Below, piece after piece: positions 30,537 through 38,964 of a stretch of DNA of 45,202 nucleotides. How positions within the stretch are numbered: position 1 is the first letter of the stretch; the number at the start of each line of letters is the position of its first letter. Origin of the DNA: Nitrosovibrio sp. Nv17 (GTDB lineage: Bacteria; Pseudomonadota; Gammaproteobacteria; Burkholderiales; Nitrosomonadaceae); the NCBI RefSeq assembly GCF_900119085.1, contig NZ_FPIQ01000024.1, forward strand, positions 1-45,202, in the 5' to 3' direction. Below the pieces are notes generated by a model. It was not told the origin of the DNA and did not search any database. It saw nothing but the letters and a program-made list of their open reading frames with translations. Both the position numbers and the translations under genes were made by a program.

Positions 30537-31961
30537 ATGGATTTTCTGCCCATCTTCATCGATCTCAGGCACAGCACTTGCGTGGTGGTGGGCGGCGGCG
30601 AACACGCCGCGCGCAAGATCGCCGTGCTGTTGCGCGCGAGCGCGCGTGTCGTCGTGGTCGCCCCTGCGCTGTGCGCGGAACTCGCGGGACGGCTATCGGA
30701 CTCGGCACCGGAGAGGCTCATCCACCGTGCGGAAGCCTTCCGCCCGGAGCATCTGGAAGATGCCTCCCTGGCGATCGCTGCCACCGGCGACGCGGCAGTC
30801 GACCAGGCGGTTTCCGAGGCTGCCCGGCGGTTGCACGTTCCCGTCAACGTCGTGGACCACCCGGCGCTGTGCTCCTTCATCATGCCCGCCATCGTGGATC
30901 GCTCGCCCGTGCTGATCGCCGTGTCGAGCAGCGGCAGCTCGCCGGTGCTGTCGAGACTGCTGCGGGCGCGTATCGAGACCTTGATCCCGGCTGCGTACGG
31001 ACGCTTGGCGACCCATGCCGCGGAATTCCGTGAACGCGTGAAAACCCGCTTCTCACATCCCGAAAATCGCCGCATCTTCTGGGAAAAGATGCTGCAAGGC
31101 ACCTTCGCGGACCATGTGCTCGCCGGTCGCGACGGCGCGGCCAGGAGACACCTGGAACACGCGTTGGCGAACGAAGCCGATACGCCTCCGCAAGGGGAGG
31201 TCTATCTCGTCGGGGCCGGGCCGGGCGATCCGGAGCTGCTCACCTTGCGGGCGCTGCGGCTGATGCAGCAGGCCGACGTCGTGGTGCACGATCGCCTGGT
31301 CTCGCAGGAAATCCTCGACCTGACGCGTCGCGACGCACCGCGCATCTACGCCGGCAAGGAACGCAACCGGCACGTCATGCCCCAGGGGTCCATCAACCAG
31401 CTGCTCGTGCGACTGGCGCAGGAAGGCAGGCGCGTCCTGCGGCTCAAGGGAGGCGACCCCTTCATCTTCGGACGCGGCGGGGAGGAAATCGAAACCCTCA
31501 TCGACCACGGCATCCCCTTCCAGGTGGTGCCGGGCATCACCGCGGCATCGGGGGCGGCCGCCTATGCCGGCATTCCCCTGACCCATCGCGATCATGCGCA
31601 GTCGTGCATCTTCGTCACCGGCCACCTCAAGGACGGCAGCGTCGACCTGGACTGGCCACTGCTGACACAGGCGAACCAGACCATCGTCATTTACATGGGG
31701 CTGGTCGGATTGCCGGTGCTGTGCGCGCAACTGATCACGCACGGCCTGAATGCCGCCACCCCGGCGGCCATCATCCAGCAGGCGAGCACCCGCAAGCAGC
31801 GGGTGCTCGCCGGGACGCTCGCCACCCTGCCGGAACTGGCCGCGGCGGCGCATCTCGTGCCGCCGACCCTCATCATCGTCGGCGGCGTCGTCAGCCTGCA
31901 CCGCAGGCTCGCATGGTTCAACCCCGGGCCGGATGCCGCCGTCGACCCCGGAGAGGGCTGA
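30537..31961 (+). CDS. cysG: Siroheme synthase (trifunctional)
   Basis: CysG converts uroporphyrinogen III to siroheme, the cofactor of sulfite and nitrite reductases. The 474-residue protein has an N-terminal NAD-binding half ([17 protein letters not shown], 17-33) with [19 protein letters not shown], giving dehydrogenase and ferrochelatase activity. A C-terminal SUMT methyltransferase follows with [32 protein letters not shown] and the [20 protein letters not shown] block. The ATG at 30537 follows GGAAG. The fused form is typical of beta/gammaproteobacteria. Function fits with the cysteine genes at 7.5-9.5 kb and with nitrite metabolism. Confidence 0.95.
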   Translation: MDFLPIFIDLRHSTCVVVGGGEHAARKIAVLLRASARVVVVAPALCAELAGRLSDSAPERLIHRAEAFRPEHLEDASLAIAATGDAAVDQAVSEAARRLHVPVNVVDHPALCSFIMPAIVDRSPVLIAVSSSGSSPVLSRLLRARIETLIPAAYGRLATHAAEFRERVKTRFSHPENRRIFWEKMLQGTFADHVLAGRDGAARRHLEHALANEADTPPQGEVYLVGAGPGDPELLTLRALRLMQQADVVVHDRLVSQEILDLTRRDAPRIYAGKERNRHVMPQGSINQLLVRLAQEGRRVLRLKGGDPFIFGRGGEEIETLIDHGIPFQVVPGITAASGAAAYAGIPLTHRDHAQSCIFVTGHLKDGSVDLDWPLLTQANQTIVIYMGLVGLPVLCAQLITHGLNAATPAAIIQQASTRKQRVLAGTLATLPELAAAAHLVPPTLIIVGGVVSLHRRLAWFNPGPDAAVDPGEG

Positions 31962-31996
31962 GCAACGCCTACGCAGCCCGCCGGACGGAAGCAGGG

Positions 31997-32635
31997 CTAC
32001 TTGTCCGGCTGGGGTGTGATGCGCAGGTAGGGACGTGGCGCGCGGTAACCCTTGGGAAATTTCTCCTTGATGACGGCCTCGTCCTGGAACGACAGCGGAA
32101 TGATCACATCATCCCCATCCTTCCAGTTGGCCGGCGTCGCCACCGAGGATCCGTCGGTCAGCTGCAGCGCATCGATCACGCGCAGCACCTCGTCGAAGTT
32201 ACGTCCCGTGGTCAGCGGATAGGTGATGATGAGACGCACCTTCTTCTTCGGATCGATGATGAACAGCGAACGCACCGTCACGGTCTCGGACTGGTTCGGA
32301 TGGATCATGTCGTAAAGCTGGGCCACCTTCCTGTCCACGTCCGCGATAATCGGGAACTCGACGCTGCAATCCTGCGTCGCCTCGATGTCCTCGATCCACC
32401 CGGCATGCTTGTCCAGCGGATCGACCGACAGCCCGATCGCCTTGACGTTGCGCCGGTCGAACTCCGACTTGAGTTTCGCGGTCTTTCCCAGTTCCGTGGT
32501 GCAAACCGGCGTGAAATCGGCCGGATGTGAAAACAGCACTGCCCAGGAATCCCCGATCCATTCGTGGAACCTGATCCTGCCGGCCGAAGAGTCCTGCTCG
32601 AAATCCGGTGCAGTATCGCCCAAACGCAATGTCAT
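31997..32635 (-). CDS. 1-Cys peroxiredoxin (Prx6-type)
   Basis: The 212-residue protein reduces hydrogen peroxide and organic peroxides. The active block SHPADFTPVCTTELGK places the peroxidatic cysteine at Cys45 in PVCTTE. The C-terminal half has the Prx6 pattern LPLTTGRNFDEVLRVIDALQ-like sequence and VATPANWKDGDDVIIP. No resolving cysteine in the usual C-terminal position is seen, only a Cys in TQDCSVEF mid-protein, so an external reductant is likely. It converges with cysG. Useful against oxidants formed around ammonia and hydroxylamine oxidation, by inference. Confidence 0.93.
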   Translation of the reverse strand: MTLRLGDTAPDFEQDSSAGRIRFHEWIGDSWAVLFSHPADFTPVCTTELGKTAKLKSEFDRRNVKAIGLSVDPLDKHAGWIEDIEATQDCSVEFPIIADVDRKVAQLYDMIHPNQSETVTVRSLFIIDPKKKVRLIITYPLTTGRNFDEVLRVIDALQLTDGSSVATPANWKDGDDVIIPLSFQDEAVIKEKFPKGYRAPRPYLRITPQPDK

Positions 32636-32761
32636 GGCATCCTCCTTGATTGAAATTGACGAAAACGGAACGTATGCTCAATATAGCCCGACTGCCGCAA
32701 TGCGACAACCATCCACCCGGAACCCCCGGGGCCGGGCATGAATGCGCCCGCATCCGGCGCA

Positions 32762-34168
32762 TCAGGCCGCTGGCGCGACTTCCTTCACGACCGGGAATCC
32801 CCAGGAATAGGGACGCTCGTACTTCAGCAGTATGCTGTAGTAGGTGCGCACGGACTCCGTCAGGACCACCGCCTCGCCGCCGCGGGCGTAGCCATGCCGC
32901 AAGGTCTGGAAATATCCGCTCAGGCTCAGGAGCGGCAATACCTTCTTCACGTCTGCCCACGAATCCGGATTCAACCCGAGACGCTGCGCCAGGATGCGCG
33001 CATCCTCGATATGGCTGGGACCCTGGTTGTAGGCCGCCAGCGCGATCCAGGTGCGGTCAGGCTCGAGGATACGGGTGGGTAGCCTGTCCATGAGCAGCCG
33101 CAGGTAGCGTGCCCCCGCCAGTATACTCTCTCTCGCATCCAGCCGATCGGCCACCTTCATCCGGTCGGCGGTCGCCTCCGTCAGCATCATGATTCCCCGC
33201 ACGTTGGCGGGCGAAGTCGCCAGATGGTCCCAGGCCGACTCCTGGTAGGCCAGCGCCGCGATCAGGCGCCAGTCGATCCCCGCCACCTCCTCCGCCTCGT
33301 GAAAATGCGCGCGCAAATCGGGCAGCTGCGTACGCCGCCGGGCCAGAATGCCGCTCACGTCGGTTCGCTCGAGGCGCCCGATGTGGCCGTAGTGGCGATC
33401 CAGCAGGTGCCCCAGGGTGCCATCCCGCTCGATCCGCTCGAAGAACGCCTGCGCCTTCTCCAGCAGGGCCCGCTCCGCGTACAGCGGAAACAGCCACGCC
33501 TTGCCGGCCGGTGCGCCCAGGTCGAAGGCAACGTCCAGGTTGGGATAGAAGCTCCGCGCACGGGCGATCTGCACGGAATCGGCCACTACGTAGTCGACCC
33601 CCTCCTCCCCTTTCGCCAGCTTCGCCAGGAGGTCCTCGCCGGGGATGTCGACTTCCGCCCACTTCAGGCCGGGTGCCTGCTGCAGCACCTTCGCGAGTGG
33701 CTCGGCATAGGGCGTCCCGCTCGCGATCACGACGCTGCGCCCCACGAGCTGAAGTGCATCCGTTACCCTGCCGCGATCGGTATTGTAGGCCACCTGCGGC
33801 TGCACGCGCTGGTACTCCGGCCCCAGTCGTGCATGGACCGCGTGCCTGGCCCCCACCACCAGCCCCGCCGCCAGGTGCCCGCCCTGCCGCTGCAGCGTCG
33901 CCAGCATCTGGTCCAGGCCGGGCACCGTCCTGAACTTCACCTGCATTCCAAGATCCCGCGCGAATTCCGAAACCAGATCGAACTCCAGTCCCGCAATGCG
34001 CCCATCGGCGTTCTCGTAGTAGGTATCCGGGCTGTTGACGGTGATCACGACCAGGTCGTCCGATTCGACGAACGGACGCACTACCGGGTACTCGTGCGTG
34101 TCGCAGGCCACGAGTGCCAGACAGCAGGCGGCGCCGGCAAGGATGGAGCGGCAAGGGAGGCTGGGCAT
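32762..34168 (-). CDS. mltF: Membrane-bound lytic murein transglycosylase F
   Basis: MltF cleaves peptidoglycan glycan strands, leaving anhydro-muropeptides. The 468-residue protein has a lipoprotein signal with lipobox LVAC (lipidated Cys22). A periplasmic solute-binding-like domain (SBP_bac_3, about 35-265) follows, then an SLT catalytic domain with ALAYQESAWDHLATSP (catalytic Glu in QES), GIMMLTEATA and AAYNQGPSHIEDAR. The residue after the lipidated cysteine is Asp, which by E. coli rules retains a lipoprotein in the inner membrane. I use the ATG at 34166-34168; a longer frame opens with a non-ATG codon and adds residues before the signal peptide. Confidence 0.93.
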   Translation of the reverse strand: MPSLPCRSILAGAACCLALVACDTHEYPVVRPFVESDDLVVITVNSPDTYYENADGRIAGLEFDLVSEFARDLGMQVKFRTVPGLDQMLATLQRQGGHLAAGLVVGARHAVHARLGPEYQRVQPQVAYNTDRGRVTDALQLVGRSVVIASGTPYAEPLAKVLQQAPGLKWAEVDIPGEDLLAKLAKGEEGVDYVVADSVQIARARSFYPNLDVAFDLGAPAGKAWLFPLYAERALLEKAQAFFERIERDGTLGHLLDRHYGHIGRLERTDVSGILARRRTQLPDLRAHFHEAEEVAGIDWRLIAALAYQESAWDHLATSPANVRGIMMLTEATADRMKVADRLDARESILAGARYLRLLMDRLPTRILEPDRTWIALAAYNQGPSHIEDARILAQRLGLNPDSWADVKKVLPLLSLSGYFQTLRHGYARGGEAVVLTESVRTYYSILLKYERPYSWGFPVVKEVAPAA

Positions 34169-34270
34169 CGAAGGGAATCGGACAGAAACTGAAGCATTCT
34201 GCCACGGTTTGATGCGCAAGGAACCGGGATAAGCGCGGGATAAACTGGTAAAATCGTACCAGCGCTCACC

Positions 34271-34363
34271 GGAGAGGTACCGAAGTGGCCATAACGGCGC
34301 TGACTCGAAATCAGATGGTCAGGGTAACCTGGCACGTGGGTTCGAATCCCACCCTCTCCGCCA
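34271..34363 (+). tRNA. tRNA-Ser (anticodon CGA)
   Basis: The acceptor stem GGAGAGG (34271-34277) pairs with CCTCTCC (34353-34359). The anticodon loop is CTCGAAA with anticodon CGA at 34306-34308, reading UCG. A long variable arm typical of class II tRNAs (Ser/Leu) is present, and the T arm is GTGGG TTCGAAT CCCAC. The discriminator G is at 34360 and CCA is encoded at 34361-34363. It lies on the opposite strand to mltF. The 3' end borders a degraded mobile element, as expected for a tRNA used as an integration site, but I found no direct repeat of its 3' end downstream. Confidence 0.96.
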
Positions 34364-34643
34364 TTTACTGTCGATAACCATCTATAGCGCAATATTGCTT
34401 GGTCGGGGTTACAGATGCAACGGGGGAGTCTACGACCTCATTGTCGCCGATCCACTCAGCGGTCCCGCTCCAAAACCTGCCGTCCGTTCAGCAATCGATT
34501 GTAGGCGTAGACTGAGACTGGAAGCAGAAAGGCAGCTATCGGCCGTAGGTTCCGAAGAACAAGCATTCAGATCAACACCACCTCACTGAACACAAGCCGC
34601 ACTAATCTCCAAGTAGCGGACGAAGATGGCCAAGGTGCTATGA

Positions 34644-34952
34644 TCAATCTCGCGATGTACGCTCCACGATGTCCATCAGTTGCGAAAGCAGGTGCTCAGC
34701 CAGCTTTTCTGGCGTGAACTCCTTTCCGAGCGCATCCTGCGAGACATAGGCACTCTGGTCCATGCGCACGAGGATGTACTTGAACCTCATAGCCCTCAAC
34801 TGCACTGCCTTATTGATAGACGGATAGAAACCAGGAAGCTGAGGGAAACCTTTTCGCTTTTGATCGGGAATGGAAACATCATGCTCGGCCTGCCGTACTG
34901 CCAAAACACGCAGATAAAGGGTGGCGCGTAGCGGCACGGTGGAAGCGGTCAT
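34644..34952 (-). pseudogene. Serine recombinase N-terminal remnant fused to unrelated sequence
   Basis: The first about 35 codons (MTASTVPLRATLYLRVLAVR then QAEHDVSIPDQKRKG) match the start of large serine recombinases, whose sequence there reads LYLRVSTxRQ...SIPDQ. The catalytic serine, expected at residue 17, is leucine here. After residue 35 the resemblance stops: residues 36-102 contain none of the catalytic-domain arginine motifs, so the rest of the domain is deleted or replaced. AAGGAG precedes the ATG at 34950-34952, so the frame may still be translated. It is the gene closest to tRNA-Ser and was probably the integrase of the element. Confidence 0.65.
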
Positions 34953-34993
34953 GGTGATGTCTCCTTTCAAACCCGGTCAAACGAACGAGGCCG

Positions 34994-35326
34994 CTATTCA
35001 GCGGCCTCCCTGATCGTCCCGACGATCCATTCATTCAGGCTCTTGCCCGACGCTGCGGCGGCAATGACTGCGGCGGCATGGTCGTCAGGAGTGAGGCGGA
35101 CATTGAACTTGCCGGAGAACTTCCGGCGTGGCTCGATACCCTTCTCCCGGCACATTTCCAGATAGACGGCCAACGACTTACGGCCTTCCTCGATCAGATC
35201 GTGAACGCTTTCGGCATAGAAGTCGGCCCCACCATTCAGGCCGACAAACTCGCCGCGCAGCATCTGAATCTCGGGATCGAAAGCGATCACCGCCTTCTCG
35301 CCATTGATTTCAACGACATTGTTCAT
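34994..35326 (-). CDS. hicB: HicB-family antitoxin
   Basis: The 110-residue protein starts MNNVVEINGEKAVIAFDPEI and has the HicB partial RNase H fold followed by a C-terminal ribbon-helix-helix-like segment (KFNVRLTPDDHAAAVIAAAA then SGKSLNEWI), which would bind operator DNA. HicB neutralises HicA and represses the pair. The start overlaps the hicA stop (ATGA), so translation is coupled. The toxin-first order is the normal hicAB arrangement. It appears intact although neighbouring island genes are broken. Confidence 0.9.
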   Translation of the reverse strand: MNNVVEINGEKAVIAFDPEIQMLRGEFVGLNGGADFYAESVHDLIEEGRKSLAVYLEMCREKGIEPRRKFSGKFNVRLTPDDHAAAVIAAAASGKSLNEWIVGTIREAAE

Positions 35327-35577
35327 GGCTTTACTCCGTGTTCGTCCAGCCATTTACGGATGCTGGCAACCGCACCTTTGTCCGTATCCGGTGAAGGATG
35401 CGGGCGATGAAAGACGCGCACTTCGCCGAACAGGAACACGCCGACGCGCGAACCTTCCCGCTCGCTGACTTCCGCCCCGAGGGCTACAAACAGTGCCTCT
35501 ATGTCGGCCCAGCGGATCGAACCATTGACCGGGCGGGCGAAGATCAGTTCCAGCGTGGCTCTGTGACGCTTTTTCAC
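35323..35577 (-). CDS. hicA: HicA-family toxin (mRNA interferase)
   Basis: The 84-residue protein has the double-stranded-RNA-binding-like HicA fold. The EVRVFHRPHPSPDTDKGAVA block contains the likely catalytic His57, and IRKWLDEHGVKP closes the protein. HicA cleaves mRNA when unopposed. The start is GTG at 35575-35577; an AT-rich stretch with TTGAAA (35608-35613, minus strand) upstream may be the promoter, overlapping the end of the preceding gene. Intact by length and motifs. Confidence 0.88.
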   Translation of the reverse strand: MKKRHRATLELIFARPVNGSIRWADIEALFVALGAEVSEREGSRVGVFLFGEVRVFHRPHPSPDTDKGAVASIRKWLDEHGVKP

Positions 35578-35590
35578 GGAGTTTACAGTA

Positions 35591-35908
35591 TCATTTTATA
35601 GTACCGTTTTCAAGATCAATCTCAGCCCCGGTGTCGGGCGATCCGTTGTCGGAGCCAAAGAGTTCATCGAAGAGGTCGCCGAACCATCGCTCGAACACCT
35701 CGATCTCGGCTTCCGTGACCGGAACGGGATCGGGCCAGTCGTCGGTCACGGTCCATGTACTGAGGTCGTGTTTGGGCGGCCTGCCGTGGAATGGCCACGG
35801 ATAGCCCAGAAATTCCTCAAGCTGCTCCGACGCCGTAGGCGGTCGTTTGGTGCGCCGGGAACGGGATGCCGTCACCGGCTTGTGGTCGTCGCTGCGGTCA
35901 GAAGTCAT
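35591..35908 (-). CDS. Small acidic hypothetical protein coupled to AlpA
   Basis: A 105-residue protein with a basic N-terminal third (SRSRRTKRPP) and an acidic, aromatic C-terminal half (VTEAEIEVFERWFGDLFDEL then FGSDNGSPD). I do not recognise a named family. Its ATG at 35906-35908 lies inside the 3' end of the AlpA gene (11-base overlap), so it is probably translated by coupling and works with AlpA. The charge split suggests a DNA- or protein-binding accessory factor; this is a guess. Confidence 0.65.
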   Translation of the reverse strand: MTSDRSDDHKPVTASRSRRTKRPPTASEQLEEFLGYPWPFHGRPPKHDLSTWTVTDDWPDPVPVTEAEIEVFERWFGDLFDELFGSDNGSPDTGAEIDLENGTIK

Positions 35909-36125
35909 CGAGGAAGTCGAATTCGTTGAACGAATGCCGCCGCCATCCGGCAGGGTTGGCGACCCAGTGATTGATTTCGGATTCCTTCCATCCTGCGCCA
36001 TTGGTACTGATCTTGATCTGGGGCGGAAAGGTGCCTTCGGCGATCTTGCGGTAGATGGTGGACCGGGACAGCCCGGTGCGGGCGAGAACGGTCTTGAGAC
36101 GGACGATACGGTCTGGTTGACGCAT
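35898..36125 (-). CDS. AlpA-family helix-turn-helix regulator
   Basis: A 75-residue protein with the AlpA/excisionase-type winged helix: RLKTVLARTGLSRSTIYRKI (9-28), the recognition helix, then GTFPPQIKISTNGAGWKESE, the wing. AlpA proteins are small regulators or recombination directionality factors carried by integrated elements and prophages. Here it sits between the relaxase remnant and hicAB, on the same strand as both, consistent with a control gene of the island. Appears intact. Confidence 0.88.
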   Translation of the reverse strand: MRQPDRIVRLKTVLARTGLSRSTIYRKIAEGTFPPQIKISTNGAGWKESEINHWVANPAGWRRHSFNEFDFLDDF

Positions 36126-36262
36126 GGCTGCGCTGCCTCCTGCTGGGTGTTTCTGACGATTGCAACGACCAGACAGAGCAACGAAATATCGTTGTGCAAC
36201 TGATATTTAGGCAGCGTAGGGCTATGGCGTAGAAACGGCGGCAAATAGGAAAATTCTGCGCT

Positions 36263-37408
36263 CTACAATCCGATGCCCCGCCCCCTGCCAAGGCCATGAC
36301 TCAGGGAAAGTTGCCGCCCCAGCCTCATCCCTGAGTCGAAATCCATGCCGATGCCGAGTTGCTTCTTGCGACCTTCGAGCAAGGATTCCATCTGCGGATC
36401 GCGTTCGAGGCTCATCGTCATGTTGCCCATCTCCGCCCGCGCGGCCTTGTAGCCGGAATAGTTGCCCGCCGCATATCGCTGCTCGCTGACCTTGCCGAGT
36501 TTCTTCCAGCGGTCCACGAATTCGTCCGCCCGTTGCATGTCGAGGCGGTTTCCGGTTTCGCGCTGAAGGGCGCGGATCGCGCGCGCGGGATCGCCCGTCG
36601 CCGCCTCGCGGGCGAGGCTGTTGTCCTTGCTGTAGGCGGCTTCGGCATCCTGCCAGCCATGGGGCCGGACCTCGTTGAATGCCCGCCTTGCCGCGCCAAG
36701 CTCGCGCCGCTGGTCATCGGACGGCGCAAGGCCCTGATGCTTGGCCTCAAGGATCGCATCGGATGCACGGGCATGGCGGACAAGTGCCTGCCTGCGGGCG
36801 CGGCGCAAGGCATTCTCCTGTTCCTCGGCCGCACCGCCTGCCGGTGCCGGGGCCTCGCGCTGCACGCTGTCTGCAACCGATCTTTCCCGTCCCGGGGCTG
36901 CACGGCCTCGCGGCCAGGCGCGGCGTTGTCATGCTGGTGCAGACGGTCAAGCATGTCATCGACGGCATCGCGCACGCGCTCCGGCATCAGCCTGCGCATG
37001 ATCTGGGCGACACGGGCGCGGAAAGTGATGCCGCGCCGTTCGGCATAGTCCTGCGCCGGGTCGATCCGCTCGTAATCCGTCGCCATGTCCTTCGCGCGGT
37101 CGCGCGAAAGGGTGTTGATGAGTTTGTCCTGACTGGCGAAGTCGTCGCGGCCATAATGCAGGTCCGTGCCGTCCCGGTGGCGCGACAGGGCGACATAGCT
37201 GCCGTGAGCGTCCATGCCGGGCGTTGCCAGCACATGGGTGCGGTCCACCGTCATGCCCTGCGCCTTGTGGATCGTGGCGGCATAGCCGTGGTCGATCGGT
37301 CATAGTCTTTCAGGTCAAATGCGATGTCGCGCCCGTCATCGGTGCGAACGCTCATGCTTTGGGTACTGACCTGTTCGATGGTGCCGAGCGTGTCGTTCTT
37401 CACGCTAA
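36263..37408 (-). pseudogene. traA: TraA-type conjugative relaxase/helicase, C-terminal remnant with frameshifts
   Basis: Read on the minus strand from 37408, the pieces match the C-terminal part of Ti-plasmid-type TraA relaxases of alphaproteobacteria. The helicase block DTLGTIEQVSTQSMSVRTDD leads into DLKDYDR. After a missing base at 37297-37298 the neighbouring frame continues IDHGYAATIHKAQGMTVDRT and YVALSRHRDGTDLHYGRDDF (helicase motifs V and VI). A third frame from about 36890 carries the C-terminal tail to GLGRGRGIGL and the stop at 36263. The relaxase domain and Walker motifs are absent. At least one, probably two, frameshifts make it nonfunctional. Confidence 0.8.
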
Positions 37409-37756
37409 CAGGCTGTTGAAGAACCGGTTGCGACCACGAACCGATCCTCGTCATCAAACCAGATGAGCAATCATGCCGCGCCTTTTCGAACGTCAAGGCC
37501 CTCGATTGCGGCAATGATGCAAGCACGGGCCGGCTTCTGGTCGGCCTGCGGCACGATTCCAGCCATCGTGGCCATCGTGGCCATCATTGGACGCAATCCG
37601 GACGCAACTGCGCCAACGAGCGCAATCGGCCACGAGGCGCAGGAGCGGAAAGCGTAGGCTAATTCTCGACTTGCCGTGGGCATTACCGCGCCATCAACCA
37701 TTTCATCATGATGAGGCACTTGGCGCAATACGGCATCCCATCTGAAAAACCAGCAG
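37409..37756. other. Gene-free stretch at the traA breakpoint
   Basis: No supported gene in 348 bases. It begins with GGCTGTTGAAGAA (37411-37423), which resembles the outer end of several transposase-type insertion sequences, exactly where traA homology stops. A 9-base unit (CCATCGTGG) is repeated in tandem near 37560-37580. Short frames on both strands have no recognisable family features. It may be an insertion sequence relic. Confidence 0.3.
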
Positions 37757-38188
37757 CTACCGAGTAGCGTCCCAAGGGTTCAGGAACGGAACCCTGGCAC
37801 GTTCGAATTCCGAGACATCGCGTGAAACGATCGTCAGCCCATATTGGGCAGCGGTTGCCGCGATGATGAGATCAGGCTGAGAGAAGGTGTGCCCGGACCT
37901 GCGGCCTTCTTCAACGAGCAGGCGCCATGTGAGCATCACATCTTCGGAAATGGGCAAAATGCGATGCTCGAACATGGGCCGCACCTTGTGCATCAGCCAG
38001 TTGGCCAGTTCCGCACGGCGGCCGGCATCGGCGACCAGTTCAATGCCAGAGCGAATCTCTGCCAGTGTTACCGCGCTGACATGAAGCGCCTCGAGTGGCT
38101 GCGCAGCGACGAAGGCGGTCACGCGTTGATCAGGGCGATGACGGCGCAACTCGGAAATGACGTTGGTGTCCAGCAGGTAGCCAATCAC
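37757..38188 (-). CDS. vapC: PIN-domain toxin (VapC/FitB type)
   Basis: A 143-residue PIN-domain ribonuclease. It starts IGYLLDTNVISELRRHRPDQ with Asp7 and keeps the acidic metal-binding set: Glu44 in TLAEIRSGIE, Asp106 in QPDLIIAATA and Asp124 in SRDVSEF. All four are present, so it is probably active. The start is GTG overlapping the antitoxin stop (GTGA), giving coupled translation. Length and pattern resemble FitB/VapC toxins partnered by Phd/YefM-type antitoxins. Confidence 0.92.
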   Translation of the reverse strand: MIGYLLDTNVISELRRHRPDQRVTAFVAAQPLEALHVSAVTLAEIRSGIELVADAGRRAELANWLMHKVRPMFEHRILPISEDVMLTWRLLVEEGRRSGHTFSQPDLIIAATAAQYGLTIVSRDVSEFERARVPFLNPWDATR

Positions 38189-38472
38189 AACACCACATCC
38201 CTGACCGGCATGGACGCACGCGGCACTTCAAGCTCCATATTGCGATAAGGGGATGCCTGAATGGCCTCGATCAGGGCACTTCCCATCCGTTCGCCTTGAA
38301 GGCGACGGAAATCCTCCGCGGTAATGATGACCACTTCATCCCGGCCATGGACGGTCACATGCTGTGGCCCTTCACTATGTACGCGGCGCACCAGTTCGCT
38401 AAAACGCGCTTTCGCGTCCTGTAGCATCCAGTGGCCCGGTAGCGCAGACGTCGCCACTTTGGTTTTGTCCAT
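38185..38472 (-). CDS. Phd/YefM-family antitoxin
   Basis: The 95-residue protein has the Phd/YefM DNA-binding N-terminal domain (WMLQDAKARFSELVRRVHSE with HVTVHGRDEVVIITAEDFRR) and a C-terminal arm (MELEVPRASMPVRDVVL) expected to wrap the PIN toxin. I start at the ATG at 38470-38472; an ATG four codons upstream is possible. A perfect 9-bp inverted repeat lies directly upstream at 38484-38508 and is the likely autoregulatory operator. Overlaps the toxin gene by four bases. Confidence 0.9.
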   Translation of the reverse strand: MDKTKVATSALPGHWMLQDAKARFSELVRRVHSEGPQHVTVHGRDEVVIITAEDFRRLQGERMGSALIEAIQASPYRNMELEVPRASMPVRDVVL

Positions 38473-38483
38473 ACGGCATTCCA

Positions 38484-38508
38484 TAATCTGGTTAGTCTGA
38501 CCAGATTA
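38484..38508 (-). promoter_or_regulatory. Inverted-repeat operator of the Phd-VapC operon
   Basis: TAATCTGGT (38484-38492) and ACCAGATTA (38500-38508) form a perfect 9-bp inverted repeat with a 7-base spacer, ending 11 bases upstream of the antitoxin start. Antitoxins of this class bind such repeats to repress their own operon. Confidence 0.65.
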
Positions 38509-38527
38509 GCAGAATCCATCCCCACCT

Positions 38528-38839
38528 TCAAGTAACGACTTGCAACGCCTCAGCAAACCCAGGCACTTCAGGAGGCGGTCTTTTTTGTTGTTCTGCCCAC
38601 AACAAGATAATACGAAAATATGACGGGGAAGGCATAGTCCGACGATCGATTTGGAAGAGTACCCGACCGACGGTCATGCATAATCTGGATGCATCGGCGC
38701 TGTCTTCAACGAGCCGACGCGCCATGGTACGGGTGAGATCGCGATCCGTATCGCTCTCAAGCACTTCGAGGCGCGCCAATCCCGTTTCACTCGATCGAGA
38801 CCGGCAATTCTGGATCGCACGCCTTGGTGAGTTTCCCAT
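38528..38839 (-). CDS. Hypothetical protein
   Basis: A 103-residue frame with an AGAAGG site five bases before its ATG at 38837-38839. The first half (LARLEVLESDTDRDLTRTMA then RRLVEDSADAS) is regular and charged, and faintly resembles small plasmid-borne proteins of alphaproteobacteria. The second half (RTMPSPSYFRIILLWAEQQK then RPPPEVPGF) looks unrelated, so the gene may be a truncation fused to other sequence. It shares the strand and neighbourhood of the toxin-antitoxin pair. I cannot assign a function, and it may not be real. Confidence 0.35.
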   Translation of the reverse strand: MGNSPRRAIQNCRSRSSETGLARLEVLESDTDRDLTRTMARRLVEDSADASRLCMTVGRVLFQIDRRTMPSPSYFRIILLWAEQQKRPPPEVPGFAEALQVVT

Positions 38840-38964
38840 CGATACCTTCTATCCACTCACAGCATCCCATTGAATCCGATCCGAAGCCGTGGTAATTTTC
38901 ATGCTGTTGAACGCTCACGAAACGGCAAAGGACGGAAAGGGAATCGAAAGACGGCTGCCTCGGC

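Noticed and set aside
37540-37590. CRISPR-like or VNTR array at the CCATCGTGG repeats
   Set aside because: Only two to three 9-base units without spacers; too short for a repeat array.
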